Both the position numbers and the translations under genes were made by a program. Of a DNA stretch of 64,000 nt, positions 54,454 to 63,930 are shown piece after piece (position 1 is the stretch's first letter; every line of letters starts with the position of its first letter). A model generated the notes under the pieces. It made no database searches. It saw only the letters and a list, made by a program, of their open reading frames with translations, and was not told the DNA's origin. Source of the DNA: Flavobacterium sp. (GTDB taxonomy: Bacteria > Bacteroidota > Bacteroidia > Flavobacteriales > Flavobacteriaceae); assembly GCF_025352425.1 (NCBI RefSeq), contig NZ_JANXTI010000008.1, positions 54,834 to 118,833 on the forward strand. Direction: 5' to 3'.

Positions 54454-55455
54454 ATGAAAGAAGTAACAAAGGAAGTTTATTTAAAGTGGTACGAAGACAT
54501 GCTGCTTTGGAGAAAGTTTGAAGACAAGCTTGCAGCACTTTATATTCAACAAAAAGTTAGAGGATTTCTACACTTATACAATGGTCAGGAAGCCGTTTTA
54601 GCGGGTGCATTACACGCTATGAACTTAGGTGGAAAAGATAAAATGATTACCGCTTATCGTAATCACGTTCAGCCAATCGGAATGGGTGTTGACCCACGAA
54701 AAGTAATGGCGGAACTACTTGGAAAAGTAACCGGAACTTCCAAAGGAATGGGTGGTTCAATGCACATCTTCTCAAAAGAACACGGATTTTATGGCGGTCA
54801 TGGTATTGTTGGTGCTCAGATTCCTGTGGGTGCGGGTATGGCTTTCGCCGATAAATATTTCAGCACTGGCGGTGTAACGCTTACCTATTTTGGTGATGGT
54901 GCTGCGCGTCAGGGCTCACTTCACGAAGCTTTCAATATGGCAATGCTATGGAAGTTACCAGTAGTTTTTATTTGTGAAAACAACGGTTACGCTATGGGAA
55001 CTTCGGTAGAAAGAACTGCCAATCACACAGACATCTGGAAATTAGGTTTGGGCTACGAAATGCCATGCGGACCAGTTGACGGAATGAATCCTGTAAAAGT
55101 TGCGGAAGCGATGCACGAAGCTATGGAAAGAGCACGTCGTGGTGACGGACCAACTTTCTTAGAAATGAAAACATACCGATACAGAGGTCACTCTATGTCG
55201 GATGCACAATTATACCGTTCAAAAGAAGAAGTAGAAGAATACAGAAAAATTGACCCAATCACACAAGTGCTGGACATCATCAAAGAAAAAAATTATGCTA
55301 CAGATGCAGAAATTGAAATCATTGATGAAAGAGTAAAAGATTTAGTAGAAGAATGTGTCACATTCGCCGAAGAGTCTGCTTTCCCTGAAGCACAGCAATT
55401 GTATGACGTAGTTTACGAACAAGAAAATTATCCTTTCATCCCTCACAGACTATAA
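54454..55455 (+). CDS. pdhA: Pyruvate dehydrogenase E1 component, alpha subunit
   Basis: ThDP-dependent decarboxylase subunit of 333 residues that acts with an E1 beta subunit to feed acetyl groups to E2. The ThDP motif GDGAARQGSLHEAFNMAML runs to CENNGYAMGTSVERTA. RYRGHSMSDAQLYRSKEE carries the phosphorylation-loop region seen in this family. No E1 beta gene follows, so pdhB must be elsewhere. It is coupled to the E2 gene (gap of 2 bases). Confidence 0.95.
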   Translation: MKEVTKEVYLKWYEDMLLWRKFEDKLAALYIQQKVRGFLHLYNGQEAVLAGALHAMNLGGKDKMITAYRNHVQPIGMGVDPRKVMAELLGKVTGTSKGMGGSMHIFSKEHGFYGGHGIVGAQIPVGAGMAFADKYFSTGGVTLTYFGDGAARQGSLHEAFNMAMLWKLPVVFICENNGYAMGTSVERTANHTDIWKLGLGYEMPCGPVDGMNPVKVAEAMHEAMERARRGDGPTFLEMKTYRYRGHSMSDAQLYRSKEEVEEYRKIDPITQVLDIIKEKNYATDAEIEIIDERVKDLVEECVTFAEESAFPEAQQLYDVVYEQENYPFIPHRL

Positions 55456-55457
55456 TT

Positions 55458-57095
55458 ATGGCGACTAAAATCACAATGCCCCGCTTGAGCGATACGATGA
55501 CCGAAGGAACAGTTGCAACCTGGTTGAAAAAAGAAGGCGATATTATAAAAGAAGGCGATATTTTAGCTGAAATCGAAACGGATAAAGCTACCATGGAATT
55601 TGAATCCTTTAATTCCGGTACATTATTATACATAGGGATTAAGGAAGGTGAAACCGCCGCAGTAGATTCCCTTTTAGCCATCATTGGAAAAGAAGGAGAA
55701 GATATCTCGGGAATGATTTCAGAAGGTTCGGCTCTGGCTGCTACAGAAATAAAATCTGAAGAGAAACCTGCGGAAGCTCTAGTAGAATCAAAACCGATAA
55801 CCGACAACGCACAACCGACAACAGCTTCTTTACCAAAAGGAGTTATAGTAGTAACCATGCCTCGCTTAAGCGACACAATGACTGAAGGAACTGTGGCAGC
55901 ATGGTTGAAAAAAGTAGGCGATGAAGTAAAAGAAGGTGATATTTTGGCCGAAATCGAAACTGATAAAGCTACAATGGAATTTGAATCCTTTAACTCAGGG
56001 ACTTTATTATTCATCGGAATTCAAGAAGGACAATCGGCAACTGTTGACAGCGTTTTAGCCATAATTGGTCCGGCAGGAACAGATATTTCAGGTGTTGCCG
56101 AAAACTTTAAAAACGGCGGCGGGTCTACAGAGGCTGTCACACCGAGCGCAGTCGAGGTGCAACAACCATCAACTGAAAACCAACAACCGACAACTGAAAA
56201 CTCTGACAGAATTTTCGCCTCTCCATTAGCAAAACAAATTGCAAAAGATAAAGGAATCAATCTTTCACAAATAAACGGGTCAGGAGAAAATGGACGCATT
56301 ACTAAAAGTGATGTCGAAAACTTTACACCTTCTACAACACAATCTGTTGTCACACCGAGCGCAGTCGAGGTGCCGCAAACTTCTATGGTAAGACCGTTTA
56401 TTCCCGCAGGAGAAAAAGATACCGAAGTGGTTAAAAATTCGCAAATGCGTAAAACCATTGCGATTCGTCTTTCAGAGTCAATCTTCACCGCGCCACATTT
56501 CTATTTAACCGTGGAAATTTTTATGGATGAAGCGATAAAATCCCGCGCCGCAATAAATAGCATTCCGGATACGAAAGTATCTTTCAATGATATGGTTATC
56601 AAAGCCTGTGCAATGGCATTAAAGCGGCATCCAAAAGTAAACACCCAATGGCAGGCTGATGCAATCATCATCAATCACCATGTGAATATAGGCGTTGCTG
56701 TAGCTGTTGAAGACGGATTGGTGGTTCCGGTATTACCATTTACAGATCAAATGTCGCTAACGCAAATTGGCGGAAACGTAAAGGATTTAGCCGGCAAAGC
56801 AAAATCTAAAAAACTGCAACCATCCGAAATGGAAGGAAGTACGTTTACTGTTTCTAATTTAGGAATGTTCGGCATCCAGTCATTCACTTCTATCATCAAT
56901 CAGCCAAACTCAGCTATCTTATCAGTTGGTGCTATCGAAGAAAAACCGGTAGTAAGAAACGGCCTGATTGTAGTTGGAAACACTATGATGCTTACACTAG
57001 CCTGCGACCACAGAACGGTTGACGGGGCGACAGGAGCACAATTCCTTCAGACCCTAAGACAGTATTTGGAAAACCCGGTTACGATGCTGGCATAA
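55458..57095 (+). CDS. pdhC: Pyruvate dehydrogenase E2 (dihydrolipoamide acetyltransferase)
   Basis: 545-residue core enzyme. Two lipoyl domains (about residues 2-80 and 132-210), each with the lipoyl-lysine motif ETDKATMEFESF. A peripheral subunit-binding domain follows (ASPLAKQIAKDKGINLSQI, then ENGRITKSDVENF, about 254-292). The catalytic domain has the His/Asp motif DHRTVDGATGAQFL. The linkers contain two exact in-frame copies of a repeat-like DNA sequence encoding VTPSAVEV (residues 227 and 298 onward). E2 transfers acetyl to CoA. Confidence 0.95.
   Translation: MATKITMPRLSDTMTEGTVATWLKKEGDIIKEGDILAEIETDKATMEFESFNSGTLLYIGIKEGETAAVDSLLAIIGKEGEDISGMISEGSALAATEIKSEEKPAEALVESKPITDNAQPTTASLPKGVIVVTMPRLSDTMTEGTVAAWLKKVGDEVKEGDILAEIETDKATMEFESFNSGTLLFIGIQEGQSATVDSVLAIIGPAGTDISGVAENFKNGGGSTEAVTPSAVEVQQPSTENQQPTTENSDRIFASPLAKQIAKDKGINLSQINGSGENGRITKSDVENFTPSTTQSVVTPSAVEVPQTSMVRPFIPAGEKDTEVVKNSQMRKTIAIRLSESIFTAPHFYLTVEIFMDEAIKSRAAINSIPDTKVSFNDMVIKACAMALKRHPKVNTQWQADAIIINHHVNIGVAVAVEDGLVVPVLPFTDQMSLTQIGGNVKDLAGKAKSKKLQPSEMEGSTFTVSNLGMFGIQSFTSIINQPNSAILSVGAIEEKPVVRNGLIVVGNTMMLTLACDHRTVDGATGAQFLQTLRQYLENPVTMLA
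56135..56160. repeat. REP-like sequence inside pdhC, copy 1
   Basis: Tgtcacaccgagcgcagtcg followed by aggtgc. It is identical over 26 bases to the copy at 56348-56373 and related to intergenic gtca..gag..gtcgagg repeats such as 57101-57124. It encodes the linker sequence VTPSAVEV. Confidence 0.85.
56348..56373. repeat. REP-like sequence inside pdhC, copy 2
   Basis: Identical to copy 1 over 26 bases while the flanking linkers differ. In frame, and encodes VTPSAVEV. Confidence 0.85.
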
Positions 57096-57100
57096 CCAAA

Positions 57101-57124
57101 TGTCATCCTGAGATAGTCGAGGGA
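57101..57124. repeat. Related REP-like sequence just after pdhC
   Basis: Tgtcatcctgagatagtcga followed by ggga. Shares the gtca..c.gag...gtcgagg frame with the two copies inside pdhC but lies between the genes, 6 bases after the stop. Confidence 0.6.
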
Positions 57125-57133
57125 ACTAATAAC

Positions 57134-57168
57134 AATCCCGCTTTGAAAATTTCAAAACGGGATTTTTT
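57134..57168 (+). terminator. Intrinsic terminator after pdhC
   Basis: AATCCCG / CGGGATT flanks a TTGAAAATTTCAA inner palindrome, followed by six T residues. Confidence 0.85.
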
Positions 57169-57185
57169 AAATAAATAAATACAAT

Positions 57186-59063
57186 ATGAAGAAGATTGGT
57201 TTACTCCTGCTTAGCATTGCTCTAGCCACATCCTGCCAAAAAAAAGACCCAAGCACCACCGAACAGGCGAAGCAAACTGCTCCAAAACATCAACTAGTAA
57301 AAGATGTACATTCCTTTTCAAATCCAAACGAAGCAATTGCCAAACATCTGGACCTGGATATTAAAGTCGATTTTAATACGCAAACCATTTCCGGAAAAGC
57401 ATCCTGGACAATAGAAAACACTTCCAAAGGAAACGAAATCATTTTTGATGAAAACACTTTGAATATAACCAAAGTTACTTTAGGCGATGACGAAAAGGAA
57501 ACCAAATTTGAATTAGGAAAGGAAGTTGCTTTACACGGCAAACCACTCCATATTACTATTGAATCCAACACAACAAAAGTCAACATCTATTACAACACAA
57601 CCAAAGATGGTGTAGCACTGCAATGGTTAAAGCCTGAACAAACCGCTGACAAAAAGAAACCTTTTGTGTTTTCTCAGGGCGAAAGCATCTGGTCACGCAC
57701 CTGGATTCCGTGCCAGGATTCCCCAAGTGTTCGCTTTACCTATAATGCTAAGGTTACTGTTCCAAAAGAATTGATGGCAGTAATGAGCGCGGTAAATCCA
57801 CAACAGAAAAACGATACCGGAGTTTATACTTTCAAACAGGACAAAGCGATTCCGTCGTATCTGATGGCGATTGCCGTTGGCGATATCGAATTCAAATCTA
57901 TAGACAACAGAACCGGAGTGTATGCCGAACATACTGTAATTGACAAGGCCAAATGGGAATTCGCCGAACTCGGTAAAATGGTTATCGCCGCCGAAAAACT
58001 ATTTGGCCCTTATCGCTGGGGACGCTATGACGTAATTGTTTTGCCGCCAAGCTTTCCGTTTGGTGGAATGGAAAATCCAAATTTAACCTTCTTAACTCCA
58101 ACGGTTTTAGCTGGCGATAGATCCTTAACCAGCCTGTTGGCGCACGAATTAGGACACAGCTGGAGCGGAAATTTGATAACCAATGCAACCTGGGATGATA
58201 TTTGGCTTAACGAAGGTTTCACAACCTATGTAGAACACAGGATTGGTGAAGAAGTATTCGGTATTAACGAAGCCCAAATGCAAACGGTTCTAAGCCGAAA
58301 GGTACTTGAAATAGCCTTGACCGATTTAGGAAAAGACAGCCCGGATACGAGATTAAAAATAAACTCCACCGGAAAAAATCCCGACGATGCGTTGAGTGAT
58401 ATTCCATACGAAAAAGGATATGCCTTCCTGCAGACTGTTGAAACCGCTATAGGCCGTGAAAAATTTGATAAATTCCTGACCAATTACTTCAATGACCATG
58501 CTTTCCAATCAATAACAACCGAAGACTTTGTAGATTATTTCAATACCAACTTAATTAAAGGCGATAAGGCATTGGCAAACAAAATAAAAATGGAAGATTG
58601 GATTTACAAACCGGGAATTCCATCCAACATAATTAATCCGGTATCAGCAGATTTCAACGCTATTGACAGAATTCAAAAGACATGGAGAAAAACAGGAGTA
58701 AAAGGATTAAGCAAAAAGATAAAATCAACAAACGAAAAGCAACATTTCATTGATTACCTGCCAAAGGATATAACAGCTCAGGAAATGACAGCCATCGACA
58801 CCGAATTCAATTTTACCAACGGCGGAAATTTCGTAGTGCGTCGCCAATGGTTTATAATAGCAATACAGCATCAGTATAAATTTGCCTATCCTGCCATCGA
58901 ACAATTCCTTACGTCCTACAGCCGAACTTATTCCTTAACGTCACTTTATAAGGAAATGATTAAAACTTCCGAAGGAAAAATATGGGCAAATCAAATTTAT
59001 ACAAAGGCAAAATCAGGTTATCATGCCACCACGGTGGAAGCTATTAACAAAATATTGAAATAA
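57186..59063 (+). CDS. M1 family metallopeptidase, lipoprotein
   Basis: Zinc aminopeptidase of 625 residues, similar to leukotriene A4 hydrolase. The lipobox LLLSIALATSCQKK (Cys at 17) marks an exported lipoprotein. The substrate motif GGMENPNLTF and zinc motif HELGHSWSG (His320, His324) are followed by the third ligand Glu in WLNEGFTTYVEHRI. A C-terminal helical domain ends KSGYHATTVEAINKILK. It likely degrades peptides in the periplasm or at the outer surface. Tail-to-tail with the histidine kinase. Confidence 0.92.
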   Translation: MKKIGLLLLSIALATSCQKKDPSTTEQAKQTAPKHQLVKDVHSFSNPNEAIAKHLDLDIKVDFNTQTISGKASWTIENTSKGNEIIFDENTLNITKVTLGDDEKETKFELGKEVALHGKPLHITIESNTTKVNIYYNTTKDGVALQWLKPEQTADKKKPFVFSQGESIWSRTWIPCQDSPSVRFTYNAKVTVPKELMAVMSAVNPQQKNDTGVYTFKQDKAIPSYLMAIAVGDIEFKSIDNRTGVYAEHTVIDKAKWEFAELGKMVIAAEKLFGPYRWGRYDVIVLPPSFPFGGMENPNLTFLTPTVLAGDRSLTSLLAHELGHSWSGNLITNATWDDIWLNEGFTTYVEHRIGEEVFGINEAQMQTVLSRKVLEIALTDLGKDSPDTRLKINSTGKNPDDALSDIPYEKGYAFLQTVETAIGREKFDKFLTNYFNDHAFQSITTEDFVDYFNTNLIKGDKALANKIKMEDWIYKPGIPSNIINPVSADFNAIDRIQKTWRKTGVKGLSKKIKSTNEKQHFIDYLPKDITAQEMTAIDTEFNFTNGGNFVVRRQWFIIAIQHQYKFAYPAIEQFLTSYSRTYSLTSLYKEMIKTSEGKIWANQIYTKAKSGYHATTVEAINKILK

Positions 59064-59112
59064 AACAAACTTCCCTAGAACATGATTTGTTGATACTTAG
59101 TATTCTTTGTTA

Positions 59113-62100
59113 CTATGCGGGAATATAAATGTTAAAAGTCGCACCTTTATTCAACTCACTGTTGGCACTAATAATACCTTCGTGGTTTTCTATAATTTTT
59201 TTTACGATGGCAAGTCCGATACCCGTTCCGTTGTATTCATTCTTTCCGTGAAGACGCTGGAATACTTCAAATATTTTTTGACTGTATTCCTGTTTAAAAC
59301 CAATGCCGTTGTCCGAAATTGTAATATGACAATACTTATTTTTTGGTTTTAATTTTTCGTTGTCAAAGCCGATGCCATATCCTAGTTCGCTTTTTATTAT
59401 TATGTGTGGCGGTATGTTAGGAACCGAAAATTTTAGGGCGTTCCCAATGAGGTTGTGCATAAGCTGGCGAAATTGAAAAGGAATAATTTTAACCTCACAC
59501 AATTCATTTGTTTCAATGGTAGCATGTTTTTCTTTCAGCTCTTCGCTTAAATCGTCTTTAACTTCATCAATAACTATATTTAGGTGGATATTCTCAAATA
59601 TACGTTCGGCGGTATTAGCTTTTGAATAAACAAGCAAATCTTCAATTAGCGTTTGCATACGTTTAGCGGCCAACTGCATTCGGTTGAAATTATCTTTTCC
59701 TATTTCTGATAAGGATTCTCTTTCGATGATGCGCGTAGCTAAGATTTGAATTTTTCGAAGTGGTTCCTGCAAATCATGACTTGATATATAGGCAAAAGAT
59801 TCTAGCTCTTTGTTCTTTTTTTCCAATTCAATATTAAACTGTTCGAGCTCTTTGGTACGCTCCTTAATTTTCAATTCCAACTCTTGTGTAAATAACTTTT
59901 CCTGATGCGTATCGGTAAACGCACCAACCCATTTTACTATTTCATTTTCGCTGTCTAAAACAGGCTCACCCATTACAGTGTGCCATCTGTATTCGTCATT
60001 ACTGTTTTTAAGTCGCACATCAGCATTATAAATGTTGCCGGTGGTTAAGCTGTTAAACCATGCTGCATTAATAGTATCATAATCATCAGGGTGAACAATT
60101 GCTCTCCATTCTTCTTCGCCTCGGGGATCAATACCCGTATACTCTTTCCATCTTTCAGATGCAAACTCGGCATTGCCCTGAGCATCGGTAACCCAAATCA
60201 TCTGCGGTAAGGTTTGTGCAAGAGAACGAAAGCGTTCTTCGCTGTATTTTATTTTTTCTTCTGTATTTTTTTGCTCAGTAATATCTGTGCTTGTAACCAA
60301 TACCAGCGACACATTTCCTTTTTCATCAAAAAGCGGCGCACCCTGAACATAATACCATAGTTGCTCCCGGGTTACTCTATTAATTTGTTTTAATATAGTT
60401 TGTGAAGGCTTACCGGTAGTAAGACTTATAAAAGCAGGGGAATTTTGAGCCGAGAAATAGTTTCCATTCTCATCAAAGCGTTCAAAAAGTTCGTCTGCAA
60501 TTTTTAGCAGTGCTGATAAATCTTTGTGTTCCAAAATATATTCAGGTGTAAAATCACCATAAACAGCGGCGCCTTTATCATTCACATAAACCATTTCACC
60601 AGCTGCGTTAATGAGATAAACCCCTGCGGGAATATTTTTAAAAGTTAATTCTAATTGTTCTTTAGTACTTTTTAAATCCTGCTCAATTCTTTTTCTGTCG
60701 GTTATATCTTTAAAAGTCCAGCTCCACGCATAATACGTTCCATCTAATCCTATTACCGAGTAACCATTTCGCTCAACTATCTTTCCATTTTTGAATTGCA
60801 ACTCGTCATGACAGCTCTCTTCCCGATGCGCGTAGAAGTGTTTTACCTTATCAATAAACTGTTGCGGATTCACCAATTGGCTCGTAGCAAAAGAAAGTGC
60901 TGCATCATCATCATTTGAATTTACTATGTCCGGTGGCATGTTCCATATTTCAACAAAACGCTGGTTAAAGGAAAGAATTTTTCCTTTGGCATCTACCAGC
61001 AAAATACCGTCAACGCTTGCTTCATTATGCGCTTCTAATAAAGCCGTTCTATAGGCAACTGCCTCTTCTGTTTCCTTTAGTTCCGTAATATCAATCCCCG
61101 AACCCACAAAACCATACAATTCTCCATTATCAAAAAAGCTCGGGGCACCTTGTGATAAAAACCATCTATACACACCATCATGCCGCAACAGTCGGTGTTC
61201 TTTGGTGTACAAGCTTCTGTTTAGAACCGCCTCGGCAACAGCATTCCCTGTAGCTTCCAAATCATCAGGATGAATAAACGGCTGCCAGTTCAGTGAGATC
61301 GCTCCCTCAAGCGACACCCCCAAATAGTCAATCGCATATTTATTGATGTATTTCTGGGAACCATCGGGATTAAGTGCCCAAACGATATTTGGCGCGGCAT
61401 CAGCCATGATGCGAAAACGCTCTTCACTCTCTTTAATATTTTGTTCTGCTTCTCTTTGTTTTGATATATCGGTATGAACACCTACCCATTCCCGAATAAC
61501 ATTTTTCTCATCAAAAACAGGTACCGCTTTAATAGAAAAAAGTTTATAACCGTCATCCTTTGTCTTTACTCTGTGTTCAAACATGAATGTGCTCTTGGTA
61601 ACAACGGCATTATTCCACGCTTCCACAGTGGGTTGGGCATCATCCGGATGAACTGCTTCAGACCACCCATAACCTTGATATTCCTCAAAACTCTGGCCCG
61701 TCAGTAGGGCCCACCCGGGTTGTTCTCCAATCATTTGCCCCTCGCCGTTATTCGTCCACATAATGCCCTGCACCGCAAGAATAGCCGCCTCAAATTTTTT
61801 CTCGCTTTCTTCGATTTGTTTTCGCGCTAAAACCTGCTCGGTTATATCAACAGAAACAATTACAATTGAATCAAAGTTTTTTTCTGTGTCTTTCATCGGA
61901 ACCGCTGAAAATCGGAAATACAACTGCTCCACGTTTCCGTCGCCATCCTTATCAAGTTTAACCGGATACTCGGCAATTGAAAAAGATTCGCCTGTTTGAT
62001 AGATATCATCTAATATTTCAAACGTGCCCGTACCTATTAGTTCCGGAAATATGGCTTTGCTGGTCTTGCCTACCAATTGTTGGGCCGTGCGGTTTACTAT

Positions 62101-63099
62101 ATTTTGGTATTCGTTATTTGCCATTACATAAGTATGATCCGGACCTTGGATCACGGCAATGGCAACCGGAGCATTAAAAAAAATAGTTTGCAATAGGGCT
62201 TCATTCTCCTTAATTTTTTTTCTCGCCACCACTTTTTCAGTCACCTCAGTAACCGTAACGATGATACCCGAAATTTCTCCATCTTGTTCCCTTAAGGGAT
62301 GATAAAGGAAATCAAAATAGAACACATCATAGTTGCCATAGCGTTTTACCGGAATGGGAACCTCGCTGCCGTGAAGCGGAACTCCGGTAGTCAATACACC
62401 GTCTAGTAAGGCCCCAACAGATTCTTCCACCTCTGGTAAGGAATCAAATAAAGGCCTTCCTATAAAATCATTGAGTTTCCTGTCAACTAACTGTAGGTAA
62501 AAGTCGTTGGCCATTTCAACAACATATTCTTTTCCCCGTAAAATCGTAATGCCTACAGGAGCTTGTTTAACCGTGTCCCGAAAACGTTCCTCACTCTCCT
62601 TTAAAGCCTCTTCAACTTTCCTTCTGTTGGTGGTTTCAATAACAGTAACCAATACGCCCCCAACTTCTCCGTCATCCTTTCTTATAGGACTATAGGAGAA
62701 ATCAAAAAAACATTCTTCGACAAATCCATTTCTGTTTAACGGCAACATTAAATCGGGATAGCCAACTGCTTTGCCTTTCATTACACCATCAAACATAGAT
62801 TCTATGATGTGCCAAACTTCAGCAAATGTTTCTCGTGTGCTAATCCCTAATGCGTGAGGATGTTTAGTTGTCCCAAGGATGGGACGATACCCGTCATTAT
62901 ATAATTGCGTATAATCTTCGCCCCACGCTATGTACATTCCAAATGGATTATCCAGCATTACGCCTACCATTGTGCGAAGGCTCTGGGGCCAAACTGCGGG
63001 GTCACCTAAAGATGTTTTACTCCAATCCTTTGCTCTGATCAGTTTACCCATCTCGCCGCCTCCCTGGAGAAAATAATAATCAGAGTATTGTTTGATCAT
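59113..63099 (-). CDS. Multi-PAS sensor histidine kinase
   Basis: 1328 residues without membrane segments, so probably a cytosolic sensor. An N-terminal PAS-like segment (GDPAVWPQSLRTMVGVMLDN) and seven PAS/PAC repeats follow, each opening with a SEERFR- or ENEALLQ-like boundary (KESEERFRDTVKQAPVGI, KESEERFRIMADAAPNIVW, KYSEERFRSLAQTLPQMIW). HisKA has the phospho-His at 1108 (SYISSHDLQEPLRKI). HATPase_c has the N box (LIGNALKFS), DNGIGFKQEY and GTGIGLAIVKKII. No receiver domain is present and no response regulator gene lies nearby, so the partner is encoded elsewhere. Signal unknown. Confidence 0.9.
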   Translation of the reverse strand: MIKQYSDYYFLQGGGEMGKLIRAKDWSKTSLGDPAVWPQSLRTMVGVMLDNPFGMYIAWGEDYTQLYNDGYRPILGTTKHPHALGISTRETFAEVWHIIESMFDGVMKGKAVGYPDLMLPLNRNGFVEECFFDFSYSPIRKDDGEVGGVLVTVIETTNRRKVEEALKESEERFRDTVKQAPVGITILRGKEYVVEMANDFYLQLVDRKLNDFIGRPLFDSLPEVEESVGALLDGVLTTGVPLHGSEVPIPVKRYGNYDVFYFDFLYHPLREQDGEISGIIVTVTEVTEKVVARKKIKENEALLQTIFFNAPVAIAVIQGPDHTYVMANNEYQNIVNRTAQQLVGKTSKAIFPELIGTGTFEILDDIYQTGESFSIAEYPVKLDKDGDGNVEQLYFRFSAVPMKDTEKNFDSIVIVSVDITEQVLARKQIEESEKKFEAAILAVQGIMWTNNGEGQMIGEQPGWALLTGQSFEEYQGYGWSEAVHPDDAQPTVEAWNNAVVTKSTFMFEHRVKTKDDGYKLFSIKAVPVFDEKNVIREWVGVHTDISKQREAEQNIKESEERFRIMADAAPNIVWALNPDGSQKYINKYAIDYLGVSLEGAISLNWQPFIHPDDLEATGNAVAEAVLNRSLYTKEHRLLRHDGVYRWFLSQGAPSFFDNGELYGFVGSGIDITELKETEEAVAYRTALLEAHNEASVDGILLVDAKGKILSFNQRFVEIWNMPPDIVNSNDDDAALSFATSQLVNPQQFIDKVKHFYAHREESCHDELQFKNGKIVERNGYSVIGLDGTYYAWSWTFKDITDRKRIEQDLKSTKEQLELTFKNIPAGVYLINAAGEMVYVNDKGAAVYGDFTPEYILEHKDLSALLKIADELFERFDENGNYFSAQNSPAFISLTTGKPSQTILKQINRVTREQLWYYVQGAPLFDEKGNVSLVLVTSTDITEQKNTEEKIKYSEERFRSLAQTLPQMIWVTDAQGNAEFASERWKEYTGIDPRGEEEWRAIVHPDDYDTINAAWFNSLTTGNIYNADVRLKNSNDEYRWHTVMGEPVLDSENEIVKWVGAFTDTHQEKLFTQELELKIKERTKELEQFNIELEKKNKELESFAYISSHDLQEPLRKIQILATRIIERESLSEIGKDNFNRMQLAAKRMQTLIEDLLVYSKANTAERIFENIHLNIVIDEVKDDLSEELKEKHATIETNELCEVKIIPFQFRQLMHNLIGNALKFSVPNIPPHIIIKSELGYGIGFDNEKLKPKNKYCHITISDNGIGFKQEYSQKIFEVFQRLHGKNEYNGTGIGLAIVKKIIENHEGIISANSELNKGATFNIYIPA

Positions 63100-63168
63100 A
63101 GACTATTGTTTTTGAATTAACCAAGTTCTTATTAAGCGGTGTGACAGATTTGATAGATGCGATACGCA

Positions 63169-63176
63169 CAAATTTA
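63169..63176 (-). promoter_or_regulatory. Candidate -7 element for the histidine kinase
   Basis: TAAATTTG on the minus strand, about 70 bases before the start. No good -33 box. Confidence 0.35.
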
Positions 63177-63487
63177 ACACAATTATCTTTTCAATGTGAA
63201 TAAGCTTTAACCAGGCAGAAATTTGATCAATTTTAAAAAATGGGGATTAAATTTCATTTGCCTTACTATGGTTGACCTTAGGGTCGATTAAAATTGGTAA
63301 CTTTATGCCTGAACATGTGAATTATATAACATTAGACCAAAAATATATAATTATTACTACAAGTGCTAATGGATTTGGAAATGACTCGCGGTTTAAGATT
63401 TCTGTTGCTCCTTTAAGCTAATATTGCAAACAAATCGTTGATCACTTTTCTAACATTTATTTATCGTCTTATGGATGTTCAAGCCTT
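63177..63487. other. Intergenic region without recognisable gene
   Basis: About 300 A/T-rich bases between the kinase and the minisatellite. No supported reading frame, RNA or repeat was seen. It presumably includes upstream control sequence of the kinase. Confidence 0.5.
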
Positions 63488-63755
63488 GCCGACAAGTTAT
63501 CGAAGCCTTGTCGACAGAATATCGAAGCCGCCTGGACAAAATGTTTATGTATGCGTCGACAAAATGTCCAAGCATACGTCGAGAAGATGTCGAGGCCGCG
63601 TCGACAAAATGTTTATGCATGCGTCGACAAAATGTCCAAGCATACGTCGAGAAGATGTCGAGGCCTTGTCGACAAAATGTTTAGGCTGCGTCGAGAAGTT
63701 GTCGAAGCCACGTCGACAAAATGTTCAGGCTGCGTCGACAAAATATTGAGGCCTT
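63488..63755. repeat. Minisatellite of twelve 22-23 bp units
   Basis: Units start at 63488, 63510, 63532, 63555, 63578, 63600, 63623, 63646, 63668, 63690, 63712 and 63734. The most common form is gtcgacaaaatgttcaggct followed by gc, alternating with gtcgagaagatgtcgaggcc followed by gc. A three-unit block of 68 bases (63532-63599) is repeated nearly exactly at 63600-63667. Because 22 is not a multiple of three, all three plus frames stay open in parts, which does not indicate a gene. There are no unique spacers. Confidence 0.93.
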
Positions 63756-63820
63756 ATGAATAAAAGGTTCAAGGCTTAATAAACAAAAAATTCCCATCAA
63801 ATAAATGAATAGGGTCTTCT

Positions 63821-63880
63821 AAAAAAAGCCTGCCTGCCGGCAGGCAGGGCAGCGGATCGACCGAAGGGACACGCTGCACC
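63821..63880. repeat. Composite palindromic element before the rRNA terminator
   Basis: The perfect palindrome cctgcctgccggcaggcagg (about 63829-63848) is followed by gcagcg and, 17 bases later, cgctgc (63871-63876). The first is related to the palindrome in the purK leader (8868-8883). Confidence 0.75.
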
Positions 63881-63887
63881 TATAAAA

Positions 63888-63928
63888 AAAAGAACCCCAA
63901 TCTTTTCAGATTGGGGTTCCATAAAAAA
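63888..63928 (-). terminator. rRNA operon terminator
   Basis: GAACCCCAATCT / AGATTGGGGTTC, a 12-bp stem with a short loop and A/T runs on both sides, directly after the 5S rRNA on the minus strand. The position of the outer border is accurate to about 2 bases. Confidence 0.88.
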
Positions 63929-63930
63929 AA

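Noticed and set aside
55436..56488. Two minus-strand reading frames opposite pdhC
   Set aside because: They mirror the duplicated lipoyl domains of a well-recognised gene.
63488..63755. Possible CRISPR array
   Set aside because: Units of 22-23 bp follow one another directly with no unique spacers, and no cas genes are present.
63438..63763. Three overlapping small plus-strand reading frames over the minisatellite
   Set aside because: The unit length of 22-23 bases keeps all frames partly open. No start context, signal or family pattern was seen.
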